DNA from: Rickettsia tamurae
Lineage (GTDB): Bacteria; Pseudomonadota; Alphaproteobacteria; Rickettsiales; Rickettsiaceae
DNA length: 64,000 nucleotides
Assembly (NCBI RefSeq): GCF_000751075.1
Contig: NZ_CCMG01000002.1
Coordinates: forward strand, 1-64,000
Direction of reading: 5' to 3'
Each line of letters begins with the position of its first letter. The stretch's first letter is position 1. The position numbers and the translations under genes were made by a program. Below, in pieces: positions 47,523 through 56,644 of this stretch. The notes under the pieces are model-generated. The model had not been told where the DNA came from, did not search any database, and saw nothing but the letters and a program-made list of their open reading frames with translations.

Positions 47523-49097
47523 ATGAACTTACTTAAAAACATTACGGGAAAGAATTATATAAACGGTGAATTTATAGAGTTCGGGAAGCAAATATCCGTT
47601 ATTAATCCTTCGACCTTAAAAGAAATTGCTACAGTTCCGAATTTGGGATTATCTGAGATTAATTCAGCAATTAATAATACGGTGACTAGTTTTTCTTCAT
47701 GGTCACAAAGTTCATTTGAAGAAAGAATAGCGATTCTTAGAAAATGGTATAATTTAGTAATCGAAAATATTGATGAGCTAAGTCATATATTAACGCTAGA
47801 GCAGGGTAAAGTACTTGCCGAATCAAAAAAAGAAATTCTATACGGAGCCTCTTTTATTGATTGGTATACATATGCTATACATAATATTCATTCAACTATC
47901 AAACCCGGTAATAGTAAAACTCATAAAATTGTTACGCAATATGAGCCGGTTGGACCTTCTGCGGCTATAACTCCTTGGAATTTTCCAAATGCAATGATTA
48001 TTCGCAAGGTAGTACCTGCAATAGCTGCGGGTTGCAGCGTTATATTAAAACCGTCAAGCCTTACGCCTTTATCAGCTTTAGTGCTTGCAAAATTGGCAAG
48101 CGATGCCGGGTTGCCTGCCGGAGTATTTAACGTAATTACCGGTGATTCGGATATTATAGGTAAGGCTTTTTGTGAAGATTTTAGGCTTCGTAAATTATCA
48201 TTTACCGGTTCTACAAATGTCGGTAAAATTCTATATCAAAATTCAGCTAATACTATAAAACGTTTATCTTTAGAACTTGGCGGTAATGCTCCTTTCATTA
48301 TAACTGCAGATAATAGACATCTTTCCAAACCAGCTTATAGAGAGGAATTTAAAGGAGACGCGGAACGCAGCACCGCAGCGTATATAGACATACGTGAGGA
48401 TGCGAGTACCGGATCGACGTCTAAATTACCTCTAGAAGCGAAGTTTGAAAAGATGTCTAATGATTTGGGAAAAGTGGCAAGTGATTTAGTAATCGCTAAA
48501 ACTAGAAATAGCGGGCAGTCTTGTACTTCACCTAATAGGATATTTATAGAAGAATCTATATATGAAAAATTTATAGAAATTCTAAAAGCTAAATTTACTA
48601 AGCTTAAAGCCGGGGACGGATTTGATAAGATATCAGATATAGGTCCATTAATTAATCACGCTGCTATAGAAAAAATACAAAAGCTACTCATTGATGCCCA
48701 AAATAAAGGAGCTAAATTAATTTGTGGCGGTAAAGCTGTTGATAATTTTATTGAGCCTACTATTATTATTGATTGTTTGGATAATATGGATATCTTTAGA
48801 ACAGAAATATTTGGTCCGGTAGTTGCTTGTTATAAATTTAAAGATTTGGATGAAGTAATAGAACGTGCCAATAATACAGAATACGGCTTGCAAGGGTATG
48901 TATATTCAAATAATATATCTGTGGCACAAATGATAGCCGGTAAGCTTGATTTTGGTATGGTATCGATTAACGACCCGTTACCTGCAAATGCAAAAGCACC
49001 TTTTGCAGGACGTAAAGCTTCAGGTTTTGGAGTTGAAGGCTCATTTGAAGGGATATTTGAATATCTAAATACGAAATATATAAATTTACAGAATTAA
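47523..49097 (+). CDS. NAD(P)-dependent aldehyde dehydrogenase (succinate-semialdehyde type) with RPE1-like insert
   Basis: Oxidises an aldehyde to the acid, by family probably succinate semialdehyde to succinate. The 524-residue protein has the start [18 protein letters not shown]. Conserved features are [20 protein letters not shown], the coenzyme loop [16 protein letters not shown], catalytic Glu251 ([11 protein letters not shown]) and Cys334 ([13 protein letters not shown]). It is about 45 residues longer than usual because a palindromic element encodes residues about 266-311 ([20 protein letters not shown]...). The insert falls between Glu and Cys at the domain junction. The frame stays open, so the enzyme may still work. 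Confidence 0.93.
   Translation: MNLLKNITGKNYINGEFIEFGKQISVINPSTLKEIATVPNLGLSEINSAINNTVTSFSSWSQSSFEERIAILRKWYNLVIENIDELSHILTLEQGKVLAESKKEILYGASFIDWYTYAIHNIHSTIKPGNSKTHKIVTQYEPVGPSAAITPWNFPNAMIIRKVVPAIAAGCSVILKPSSLTPLSALVLAKLASDAGLPAGVFNVITGDSDIIGKAFCEDFRLRKLSFTGSTNVGKILYQNSANTIKRLSLELGGNAPFIITADNRHLSKPAYREEFKGDAERSTAAYIDIREDASTGSTSKLPLEAKFEKMSNDLGKVASDLVIAKTRNSGQSCTSPNRIFIEESIYEKFIEILKAKFTKLKAGDGFDKISDIGPLINHAAIEKIQKLLIDAQNKGAKLICGGKAVDNFIEPTIIIDCLDNMDIFRTEIFGPVVACYKFKDLDEVIERANNTEYGLQGYVYSNNISVAQMIAGKLDFGMVSINDPLPANAKAPFAGRKASGFGVEGSFEGIFEYLNTKYINLQN
48318..48455. repeat. RPE1-like palindromic element in frame in the aldehyde dehydrogenase gene
   Basis: 138 bases, exactly 46 codons. Ends CATCTTTCCAAAC and TTTGAAAAGATG are inverted, and the inner arms AGAGGAATTTA and TAAATTACCTCT also pair. 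The peptide ([19 protein letters not shown] then [14 protein letters not shown]) matches the well-known in-frame repeat peptide of this genus as I remember it. Confidence 0.9.
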
Positions 49098-49119
49098 GAA
49101 TGCCCGCATGGTTCTTTTA

Positions 49120-49255
49120 TGTCATTCCTGCGAAAACAGGAATCTAGTAAAGAATATAAAAAATTATTTTATATGCTTATTTTATAAAATATATAATTCT
49201 TTGTAGCAGTATTAAGATTATTTTTTCTGGATTCCCGCTTTCGCGGGAATGACAT
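49120..49255. repeat. palindromic element, ATTCCTGCG family
   Basis: TGTCATTCCTGCGAAAACAG and CTTTCGCGGGAATGACA are the ends, with an A+T-rich middle. Lies between the aldehyde dehydrogenase gene and the split small gene. Confidence 0.87.
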
Positions 49256-49293
49256 AGAAAATATAATAATCTAAGTAATAAATAGTAAAAATT

Positions 49294-49642
49294 ATGCCGG
49301 TTCTTGTAGATAATATTGAAGTACAAATTGAAAAAATTTATGAAGTATTTGATTTAATAGATAATGTAAGGAGCTGATCCTTGGTTATGGGCAATATCTG
49401 ATTGTCTTGCTGGGCTATTAGATCAATATAAAGAATCGTTATCAATTGAATATGTTTATCCTTTGATGCAACTAATTAGAAGGTTTGAAGAGAAAAATAT
49501 TATAATATCCAAAATGCTTAATAATGCTTTAAGCAATATATTATTAATCTTTGAAGATGGATGTAAATCTGAAGAATCAGAACTAATAGAAGATATAATT
49601 AATAGTTTAAATACCCTTGACATGTTAGGAGTACATGCATAG
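49294..49642 (+). pseudogene. small helical protein gene split by one base, unknown
   Basis: ATG at 49294 reads MPVLVDNIEVQIEKIYEVFD and reaches TGA at about 49376. Removing one A in GTAAGGAGC gives LIDNVGADPWLWAISDCLAG and a further 85 codons to TAG at 49640-49642, including a Leu/Ile-rich helical region. The stop overlaps the next gene's ATG by eight bases, suggesting coupling with the glycosyltransferase. I recognise no family; about 116 residues if intact. Confidence 0.55.
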
Positions 49643-50480
49643 TAATCTTCCAAAAATCTCAATAGTTTTACCGGTTTATAATAGAGAGAAGCTATTACCT
49701 TTTGCTATTGAGAGCTGCCTTAATCAAAGCTTTAAAGATTTTGAGCTTATTATTATTGATGATTGCTCAAAAGATAATAGTGTTATAGTAGCTAGGAAAT
49801 ATGCAGAGCAGGATTCACGTATTAAGGTAATAGTAAATGAGACCAATAAAAGATTACCGGCAAGTCTTAATATTGCTTTTAAAGAGGCTAAGGGAGAGTA
49901 TTTTACTTGGACTTCAGATGATAATCTTTTCCATGAAAATGCTTTAGAAAAAATGGTTAAGACACTTGATAATTCACCTGAGATAGGGCTTGTATATACT
50001 GATTATACTTTAATCGATGAGCAAGGTAGTATAGGTGCAAGACTTTATCAAGAACCGCCTGAGTTTTTACCGATTAGAGATTGCGTCGGTGCATGTTTCT
50101 TATATAGAGTTGATTTAGCAAGGCAGGTAGGTGGATATAATGAAAATATACAGTTAGTGGATGATTATGAATATTGGCTTCGTTTTGGACTTGTTACGAA
50201 ATTTGCTCATATACCGGAATCTTTATATTTCTACCGAGTACATGATCAAAGCTTAACAATGGAGCGTAAAGTAGAAGCAAAACAGGCAAAAAGAGCTTTG
50301 AAAGAATTATTTAAAGATAAATATATTATTCCTGCTGAGATTAAACCTATAAATGATTTATATAATTGGTTTATTGAAGATAGAAATTTAATCTCTTGTT
50401 TTAGGTTATTTAAAATAATTATTTGTAGTCCGATAATTACTATTTCTTATATTATTAAAAATCTGAGAAGAATTAGGTGA
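49635..50480 (+). CDS. glycosyltransferase family 2
   Basis: Inverting GT-A enzyme, probably for surface polysaccharide or lipopolysaccharide. The 281-residue protein begins with the GT2 core SIVLPVYNREKLLPFAIESC, LIIIDDCSKDNSV and the metal-binding SDD in TWTSDDNLFHENALEKMV. A later acidic triad follows in LVDDYEYWLRFG. The C-terminal 40 residues contain a hydrophobic helix (CSPIITISYII). Its start overlaps the small split gene. Confidence 0.92.
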   Translation: MHSNLPKISIVLPVYNREKLLPFAIESCLNQSFKDFELIIIDDCSKDNSVIVARKYAEQDSRIKVIVNETNKRLPASLNIAFKEAKGEYFTWTSDDNLFHENALEKMVKTLDNSPEIGLVYTDYTLIDEQGSIGARLYQEPPEFLPIRDCVGACFLYRVDLARQVGGYNENIQLVDDYEYWLRFGLVTKFAHIPESLYFYRVHDQSLTMERKVEAKQAKRALKELFKDKYIIPAEIKPINDLYNWFIEDRNLISCFRLFKIIICSPIITISYIIKNLRRIR

Positions 50481-50499
50481 TATTTTAGAACAGTGTCGG

Positions 50500-50657
50500 C
50501 ATTGTTGCATGGATCGAAAAATACGCTCGGTGTCATACCGTGGCTTGACCACGGTATCCAGAAAAACAACTTAAAATGCTAACAATTTTAGTATTTTAAA
50601 CTGGATCCCGCGATCAAGTCGCGGGATGACAGTGGTGAAATTGATCCATGCAACAAG
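50500..50657. repeat. palindromic element, GTCATCCCGTGG family with outer flanks
   Basis: Outer flanks ATTGTTGCATGGATCGAAAA and AAATTGATCCATGCAACAA enclose inner arms TGTCATACCGTGGCTTGACC (50530) and GATCAAGTCGCGGGATGACA (50631). Confidence 0.87.
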
Positions 50658-50665
50658 GCCAACAG

Positions 50666-50744
50666 TGTCACCTAGTTCCTTGATCACTGAGTCTAGTCTT
50701 TTTAAATTTTTTTATGGATACCGTGGTCAAGCCACGGTATGACA
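50666..50744. repeat. palindromic element adjoining the uvrD start
   Basis: TGTCACCTAGTTCCTTGATC and GGTCAAGCCACGGTATGACA. The longer uvrD frame starts with the ATG in its last bases (50739). Confidence 0.82.
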
Positions 50745-50750
50745 GGTACA

Positions 50751-52712
50751 ATGCAAAATCAAGATTTCATACATACATTAAATTCAGAGCAACAAAAAGC
50801 AGTTCTTCACACTGAAGGACCGCTTTTATTGCTTGCAGGTGCAGGGACAGGTAAAACAAAGGTACTTACCTCAAGAATAGCTAATATTATTCACCAAAAT
50901 TTAGCCTCACCTCAAAATATTCTAGCCGTTACTTTTACTAATAAAGCTGCTAAAGAAATGGCTGAAAGAGTTAATAGTCTAATTAATTGCTATGGTCTTA
51001 ATATAGGCACTTTCCACTCAATGGCAGCTAGGATATTACGTGACCAGATTGAGCATTTAAATCTTGGTTTAAATAATAGATTTACTATTATTAGTCATGA
51101 TGATCAATTAAAACTAGTTAAAGATATAGTAAAGCTAAAAGATATTGATACTAAAAAATATGCTCCTAAATTAATACATATCATAATTTCGAGATGGAAA
51201 AATCAAGGATTATTACCAAGTAAACTATCAGCATCAGATACTAATTTACCGCTGCAGCGGGTGGCAAAACTTGTATACGAAGAATATCAGAAAAATTTAC
51301 TTATTTCTAATGTTTTAGATTTTGGAGATTTGCTACTTTATAATAATGAGCTTTTTATTAAAAATCCCAAAATACTAAGATATTACCAAGAAAAATATCG
51401 ATATATTTTAATCGATGAATATCAAGACACTAACGTTGTCCAGTATTTATGGGCAAGAATGCTCGCAAGTTTATATAAAAATATCTGCTGTGTAGGGGAT
51501 GATGATCAATCTATCTATGGTTGGCGAGGAGCAGAAGTCGGGAATATATTACGTTTTGAAAAAGATTTTGCAGGTGCAACAATTATTAAATTAGAGCAGA
51601 ATTATAGATCAACTTTGCCAATACTTGTTGCTGCTTCCAATGTTATCAATAATAATAAAAACCGTCACGGTAAAACGTTATGGACGGATAGGGAAAGCGG
51701 TGAAAAGATAAAAATTATTTCTTGTTGGAGTGATAAAGAAGAAGCAAGATATATAGCCGGCGAAATAGATAAGTTAGTGAGAGAAGACCGATATAATGCA
51801 GGTAATATCGCTATATTAGTGCGGGCAGGTTTCCAAACTAGAAGTTTTGAAGAGGCTTTTATAAATAGTGCTATGCCTTATAAAATTATAGGCGGTTTGC
51901 GGTTCTATGAACGTATGGAAATAAGAGACGTGCTTGCTTATATCCGTATATCTTTGAATCAAAATGACAATCTAGCACTTGAGCGTATTATAAATGTGCC
52001 GAAAAGGGCAATAGGTGCAGCTAGCTTAAATAAAATTAGAGTTTATGCACTTGAGCGAAATATTTCTAATTTCGCAGCCATTAAAGAAATGCTAGAAATA
52101 GGTGAGATTAAAGCAAAATCATATGATTCTCTAAAAGATTTGTTTACTAAAATCGATAATTGGTACGAAAGATTTAGTATAGATGCTCCAATAAACGTGG
52201 TTAAAGCAATACTTGATGATTCCGGTTATCTTGAAATGCTTCAAGAAGAAAAAACCGAAGAAGCATTCGGTAGAATCGAAAATATTAACGAAATGCTTAG
52301 AGCTATTGCCGAATTTAACGATATTCATGATTTTATCGAACATTCAAGCTTAGTTATGGAAAATGAAGTGCTTGAAACCAATTACGGTGGCTCTGTTACT
52401 ATAATGACCCTGCACGCAGCTAAAGGGCTTGAGTTTGACGTAGTGTTTTTACCGGGATGGGAAGAGGGGGTATTTCCGTCTCAAAGATCTCTAGACGAAG
52501 ACGGTGAAAAAGGCTTAGAAGAAGAACGCCGCATTGCTTATGTCGGCATTACGAGAGCCAAAAAAGACCTATACATTACCCATGCGGAAAACCGAAAAAT
52601 ATTTTATGAAATAGTCCGCTCTTACCCTTCAAGGTTCATAACCGAAATCCCTGATGAAATTACGATCAGGACCTCTTCTATGAAAAAATACACTTCTTTT
52701 TATAAGTTTTAA
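50751..52712 (+). CDS. uvrD: UvrD/Rep-type DNA helicase
   Basis: SF1A 3'-5' helicase for nucleotide-excision and mismatch repair and for clearing replication blocks. The frame opens at 50739 within a palindromic element, but [20 protein letters not shown] from 50751 is the likely native start, giving 653 residues. Motifs seen are Walker [35 protein letters not shown], Walker [35 protein letters not shown], and near the end [20 protein letters not shown] and [14 protein letters not shown]. It is shorter than E. coli UvrD (about 720), missing part of the C-terminal tail. Confidence 0.96.
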   Translation: MQNQDFIHTLNSEQQKAVLHTEGPLLLLAGAGTGKTKVLTSRIANIIHQNLASPQNILAVTFTNKAAKEMAERVNSLINCYGLNIGTFHSMAARILRDQIEHLNLGLNNRFTIISHDDQLKLVKDIVKLKDIDTKKYAPKLIHIIISRWKNQGLLPSKLSASDTNLPLQRVAKLVYEEYQKNLLISNVLDFGDLLLYNNELFIKNPKILRYYQEKYRYILIDEYQDTNVVQYLWARMLASLYKNICCVGDDDQSIYGWRGAEVGNILRFEKDFAGATIIKLEQNYRSTLPILVAASNVINNNKNRHGKTLWTDRESGEKIKIISCWSDKEEARYIAGEIDKLVREDRYNAGNIAILVRAGFQTRSFEEAFINSAMPYKIIGGLRFYERMEIRDVLAYIRISLNQNDNLALERIINVPKRAIGAASLNKIRVYALERNISNFAAIKEMLEIGEIKAKSYDSLKDLFTKIDNWYERFSIDAPINVVKAILDDSGYLEMLQEEKTEEAFGRIENINEMLRAIAEFNDIHDFIEHSSLVMENEVLETNYGGSVTIMTLHAAKGLEFDVVFLPGWEEGVFPSQRSLDEDGEKGLEEERRIAYVGITRAKKDLYITHAENRKIFYEIVRSYPSRFITEIPDEITIRTSSMKKYTSFYKF

Positions 52713-52803
52713 TTAATTTTCATTCATAAATTTTAAAATGGTTTGCATTCTTTAACTAATTATTATCTAATTTAATTAATAATAATTAATAGAGGAAGTA
52801 ATT

Positions 52804-53853
52804 ATGTCTAAAGAAGCTACGACAGAAAATAAGAGTAATCAGGAAAAAGCCGAAGAATTGATTAATAAATCACGAGATGATTTGAAACAAATGCAAGGTT
52901 ATATAGTAGGAGAGCTAGTCAAGATAGGGCAGGCAAGTGAGAACAAGAAAATAGATGTGAATGATGTTAGAGTAAAAGACGCAGTTAATTCTTTAATATA
53001 TTCTGAACCTGATAATAATAAAGACCCAACAGTAGTTGTAAAGCCAGTCTTAAGTATAAATGCAACTACACAAGATATTCAAAAAAATATTTCCAAATTT
53101 ATTAAAAACAATCCCGAATATACAAACTACTTTGATAAGCTACAAGAAGAAATTAAAGCATTACCTAAAAAAATAGAAAACCAGTATTCTACGCAAGAAG
53201 GTATTGATATTGCCGTAATAAAACGACTCAAAGACAAAGTAGTTCTTCCGGCAGTAGATCTTGCAAAATTAGATAATGGTAAACTTACTTTTTTTCCTAG
53301 CAATGAAAGAGAAGTAATATATGAGAAAATAGGGCAAAGTATAGAAATGCCTTCTAATTTAGTTACACCGTTATTACGTGACAGAAAATTGTTAGATCCT
53401 CTAAGGAATACAATTATGAAACATGCGCGAATGTGTTTTGGTGAAAAAACTCAATCGGCTGAAGGAATATGTTTAATAGATATAAATAAATTAGAATCAA
53501 AAGAAAATATCGATAAATTTAATAAATTAGTCAATCAAGATATGCAGGCTTTTTCAGCAATTCAAGAAAACCCGGAAGAAATGAAAGAACAAGGTAGTAG
53601 CATTATTGCAAATTTTGCTCCATTACTCGAGAGCAGCAATCCTGCACTTAAAAGAGTATTGGCAGAGTTAAATCCTGGATATTTAACGGAACACGGATGG
53701 GGAGAAAGTATAGCATTAGAATTACAAAGAGTAGCCAAACCTAAGCTGTGGCAAAGAATAGTAAGTGCTATTACCGGTACAGATTATGCTCAAAAAAATA
53801 TAGATAAAGCAGTCGCTAACTTTGAAAAAAGTAATAGTTTGTATATAGTATGA
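52804..53853 (+). CDS. unknown protein, paralogous to the gene at 54131
   Basis: 349 residues, not recognised. An AGAGGAAG ribosome site precedes the ATG. It has no signal peptide or membrane helix and is charged and mostly helical (EKAEELINKSRDDLKQMQGY). Its end, LNPGYLTEHGWGESIALELQ then KLWQRIVSAITGTDYAQKNI to SNSLYIV, aligns with LDSTYLTENSTKIATEL, SLWEKFKQIFTGRNYLEERL and LSDGYVV of the gene at 54131, so the two are related. The paralog goes on for 100 residues more, whereas this one stops (TGA overlaps an ATG), so a one-base loss at 53850 may have cut it. A cytosolic or secreted effector-like role is speculation. Confidence 0.75.
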   Translation: MSKEATTENKSNQEKAEELINKSRDDLKQMQGYIVGELVKIGQASENKKIDVNDVRVKDAVNSLIYSEPDNNKDPTVVVKPVLSINATTQDIQKNISKFIKNNPEYTNYFDKLQEEIKALPKKIENQYSTQEGIDIAVIKRLKDKVVLPAVDLAKLDNGKLTFFPSNEREVIYEKIGQSIEMPSNLVTPLLRDRKLLDPLRNTIMKHARMCFGEKTQSAEGICLIDINKLESKENIDKFNKLVNQDMQAFSAIQENPEEMKEQGSSIIANFAPLLESSNPALKRVLAELNPGYLTEHGWGESIALELQRVAKPKLWQRIVSAITGTDYAQKNIDKAVANFEKSNSLYIV

Positions 53854-54044
53854 AAAATTTGTCGGAAGAACTACAAAGAGAAAAACAAGCACCAAATAAA
53901 GGAAACAATATTGTAACAGAAGTAAAAGAGCTAAAACAAGTAGCAACCCAAAGCTATAAGTCTTCTATATCAACCCCTATATCTCATGTTGAAAACCTTA
54001 ATAAAAGTAGAGAGAGTAGGCAACAGTTAGGGCATAGTAAGTAG
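53850..54044 (+). pseudogene. probable C-terminal continuation of the 52804 gene, or a small separate gene
   Basis: 64 codons (MKNLSEELQREKQAPNKGNN...) overlap the previous stop as ATGA. No clear ribosome site. Either it was once in frame with the previous gene (YIV-MKNL aligning with YVVKTIND of the paralog) or it is coupled downstream. Very polar, Lys/Glu/Ser-rich, with no recognised domain. Confidence 0.5.
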
Positions 54045-54130
54045 TGACTTATATGATAATATAGTTGCAAATTTTTAAGAAGTTTGATAATTTAGTTCAT
54101 TATATCAAATAACTTAATAATGAGTATTAT

Positions 54131-55495
54131 ATGGCAGAGATTATAACTAATATAGATGATACTATTGAAAAAATTAAAAAAAACGATGAAGTAACTGAGA
54201 TATCGGCTGCAGTAAAAGGTAAAATAGTTGATATAAAAAACGTAGATAGTAGATTAGATACTTTGAATAAAAATATTGTTACTCCCGATCCTATTCAACA
54301 ATATTTACAATCTGAAGAATATATCACTAGTACGCTTGAAGTACTTGCCAGTAAAATTATTAGTGAAGTTGTAGAAAATAAAGATGTACAAAAATTAGTA
54401 GATAATCTACATATCAATTTAGGACAAGATACAAAACTAATACCTAGTGCAGCAGATAAGCTAAAGTTTGATGTCGCAAGGGCTGAAGCAGCACTTAAGG
54501 GTTTTGTACTTCCTCTAAATAAAGGAGGACCTTTTGATAAATTATCATTTATGGGTATAGAAGATGAAGAAGAAATCTTTGCCAATCCTATAAGAGCAAC
54601 TAAAGAAGCATTAATAGCCGTAAGCGGAAATTCTATACCTAAAGAGCAATATGCACAAGCTGTAAAAGATAAAGCTATAGAAATCTTAAAACAAGATCCT
54701 AAAAACACTCCGGAAAAACTTGAGAAATATGAAAAATTTATTATTCAAGGAGATAAAAACCAGAAATTTAATGAAGATAGTAAGCAGTTTATCCCAAGAG
54801 TAAATCAATTATCTCAAGCGGAATTTAAGGAATTACAAAAGGCAGCCACTAATATGGTGCAGCAGATTAGTAATAGATTAGAAAAAAATAATAAAATTAG
54901 TAAGCAATTAGAACAAACTATTATACTTACTAACTCATCAGGCATAAAGAATCCTGAAATAATAATAAGGGAATTAAATAAGTTAGATTCTACTTATCTA
55001 ACTGAAAATAGTACTAAAATAGCCACTGAATTAAAAGATATTAATTATAGAGGCACTTCTTTATGGGAAAAGTTTAAGCAGATATTTACAGGTAGAAACT
55101 ATTTGGAAGAAAGATTAGGAAAAGTTGTAGATAAATATATTACTCTGAGTGATGGATATGTAGTGAAGACAATTAATGATAAAATCTTTTCAAACGCTTT
55201 AACAAATCCTGAAATTGCTGAAGGTCTAACAAAATTTTTAAATGAAAATAAAGATAAAGCAGCAGCTAATCCTGAATTTAAAAATTTAATTCCTGTTACG
55301 GGTGAGCCTATTATAATTCAACCGCAACGAGTTAATAATTTTAATTTAGCAGAATTAAGAAAAATCAATCCAATAGCATTTGATAAAACCATATTTGAAG
55401 ATTTAATAAAACTAAGAAGCTCTAATATAAAACCCCCGCAAACTACTCCTAATACTTCTACTAAAAATCAAGAAGCAACAAGAAGAAGGGGTTAA
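54131..55495 (+). CDS. unknown protein, paralog of the 52804 gene
   Basis: 454 residues, not recognised. It is helical and charged, without signal peptide or membrane segment. The shared block SLWEKFKQIFTGRNYLEERL (about 310-330) and LDSTYLTENSTKIATEL link it to its neighbour. Repeated amphipathic stretches are present (NRLEKNNKISKQLEQTIIL), and the last 30 residues are a Pro/Thr/Lys-rich tail ending TRRRG. A basic tail is compatible with export by a type IV system, but that is only suggestion. Tandem with the related gene, 86 bases apart. Confidence 0.75.
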   Translation: MAEIITNIDDTIEKIKKNDEVTEISAAVKGKIVDIKNVDSRLDTLNKNIVTPDPIQQYLQSEEYITSTLEVLASKIISEVVENKDVQKLVDNLHINLGQDTKLIPSAADKLKFDVARAEAALKGFVLPLNKGGPFDKLSFMGIEDEEEIFANPIRATKEALIAVSGNSIPKEQYAQAVKDKAIEILKQDPKNTPEKLEKYEKFIIQGDKNQKFNEDSKQFIPRVNQLSQAEFKELQKAATNMVQQISNRLEKNNKISKQLEQTIILTNSSGIKNPEIIIRELNKLDSTYLTENSTKIATELKDINYRGTSLWEKFKQIFTGRNYLEERLGKVVDKYITLSDGYVVKTINDKIFSNALTNPEIAEGLTKFLNENKDKAAANPEFKNLIPVTGEPIIIQPQRVNNFNLAELRKINPIAFDKTIFEDLIKLRSSNIKPPQTTPNTSTKNQEATRRRG

Positions 55496-55508
55496 ATTTT
55501 AATATAAC

Positions 55509-55557
55509 TTCATCATTGTGAGGAGGCTTTGTTACAATGCCTCGCAGGAATGACATC
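55509..55557. repeat. palindromic remnant at the end of the dehydratase gene
   Basis: TCATCATTGTGAGGAGGC and CCTCGCAGGAATGACATC are unequal inverted ends of two related families. The last 14 or so residues of the dehydratase are read from it. Confidence 0.65.
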
Positions 55558-56559
55558 AGAACATAAAGATTTAGGTGAGATGCTTAAATACTCCTCTTTC
55601 CATAGCTCGTTATAAAGAATAGGGTCGATATTACCGCCTGAGATTAGTACTAGTAGTTTTTGAGGTTTGGATTGTGTTTTTAAAAAATTTATTACTGAAA
55701 CCATATTTATACTACTTGACGGCTCGCATATAACTTTAAGTAAATGAGTAAGCCACGCCGTCCAGTAATATATTTCATACTCTTCTGCTAAATAAAAATG
55801 ATCTAACTTTTTCAGATATTCAAATGTACGAGCCGATACGTTCAAGGTTTTAAGACCGTCCGCAATAGTATTCGGAGCATAGTTAAATCTATATATTTTA
55901 TTATCTTTAACAGATAAATAAGCATCATTGGCATTTAAAGGTTCTGAACCTATTAACAAGCTTGTCGGTGATATTAATTCCTTGGCAAGATATGAGCCGG
56001 AAATTAAACCGCCGCCGCCGCAAGAGGCAAAAATAGCATCAGGACTAAAGCCTAGCTGCTGTAATGCTTCATAGCATAACGTGCCTGCTCCTGCTATTGT
56101 ATAATCACTATCGGAAGGATGCATATAGTAAAATCCTTGCTTTTCATCTTCTTTTGCTTTTTCTTCCGCTTCTTGTCGAGTATCTATATATATAACTTCA
56201 CCGCCGTAATAAAGAGCTGCTTGCTGTTTTACTTTTGAAGTATTTAACGGTAAATAAATCCTTGTTTTAATACCGAATAATTTACTTGCATAAGCAAGAC
56301 CAATCCCATGGTTACCCGTACTATAACCGACTATTTTATCAGGTAATTTTCCTTGCTCTTTTAATTCTAATAAATGATTTAACACTCCTCTAACTTTAAA
56401 TGCACCGGTTTTTTGTAATGATTCAACCTTAAAAAAAATCTCATGACCAAGCATCTCATTTAAGCTTTCAGAGTGAACGATCGGAGTTAAATGTAGATAT
56501 TGTTTTATTCTATTATGTGCGGCTGCTACATTTTGAGGAGGTTGTAGTAATAAATTCAT
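55513..56559 (-). CDS. threonine/serine dehydratase-like PLP enzyme
   Basis: Fold-type II PLP enzyme, probably deaminating threonine or serine. The 348-residue protein has the PLP lysine Lys55 in SLQKTGAFKVRGVLNHL, the substrate loop GYSTGNHGIGLAYASKLFG, the phosphate-binding glycine loop ASCGGGGLISGSYLA and LVLISGGNIDPILYNELW near the end. The C-terminal tail SDVIPARHCNKASSQ comes from a palindromic element, so the native end has been changed. There is no ACT regulatory domain, as in catabolic or racemase-type members; serine racemase activity is an alternative. Confidence 0.85.
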   Translation of the reverse strand: MNLLLQPPQNVAAAHNRIKQYLHLTPIVHSESLNEMLGHEIFFKVESLQKTGAFKVRGVLNHLLELKEQGKLPDKIVGYSTGNHGIGLAYASKLFGIKTRIYLPLNTSKVKQQAALYYGGEVIYIDTRQEAEEKAKEDEKQGFYYMHPSDSDYTIAGAGTLCYEALQQLGFSPDAIFASCGGGGLISGSYLAKELISPTSLLIGSEPLNANDAYLSVKDNKIYRFNYAPNTIADGLKTLNVSARTFEYLKKLDHFYLAEEYEIYYWTAWLTHLLKVICEPSSSINMVSVINFLKTQSKPQKLLVLISGGNIDPILYNELWKEEYLSISPKSLCSDVIPARHCNKASSQ

Positions 56560-56644
56560 AAATATAATTAATAATGGTAGCTTGAAATCAGGTTGATACT
56601 ATATTATATAGTTAATAATTAGAAATTTTAAAAGGTTTTAATTG

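Noticed and set aside
54295-54708. 137-codon antisense frame inside the 54131 gene
   Set aside because: The sense gene is continuous and the antisense frame has Ser/Leu-rich composition typical of shadow frames.
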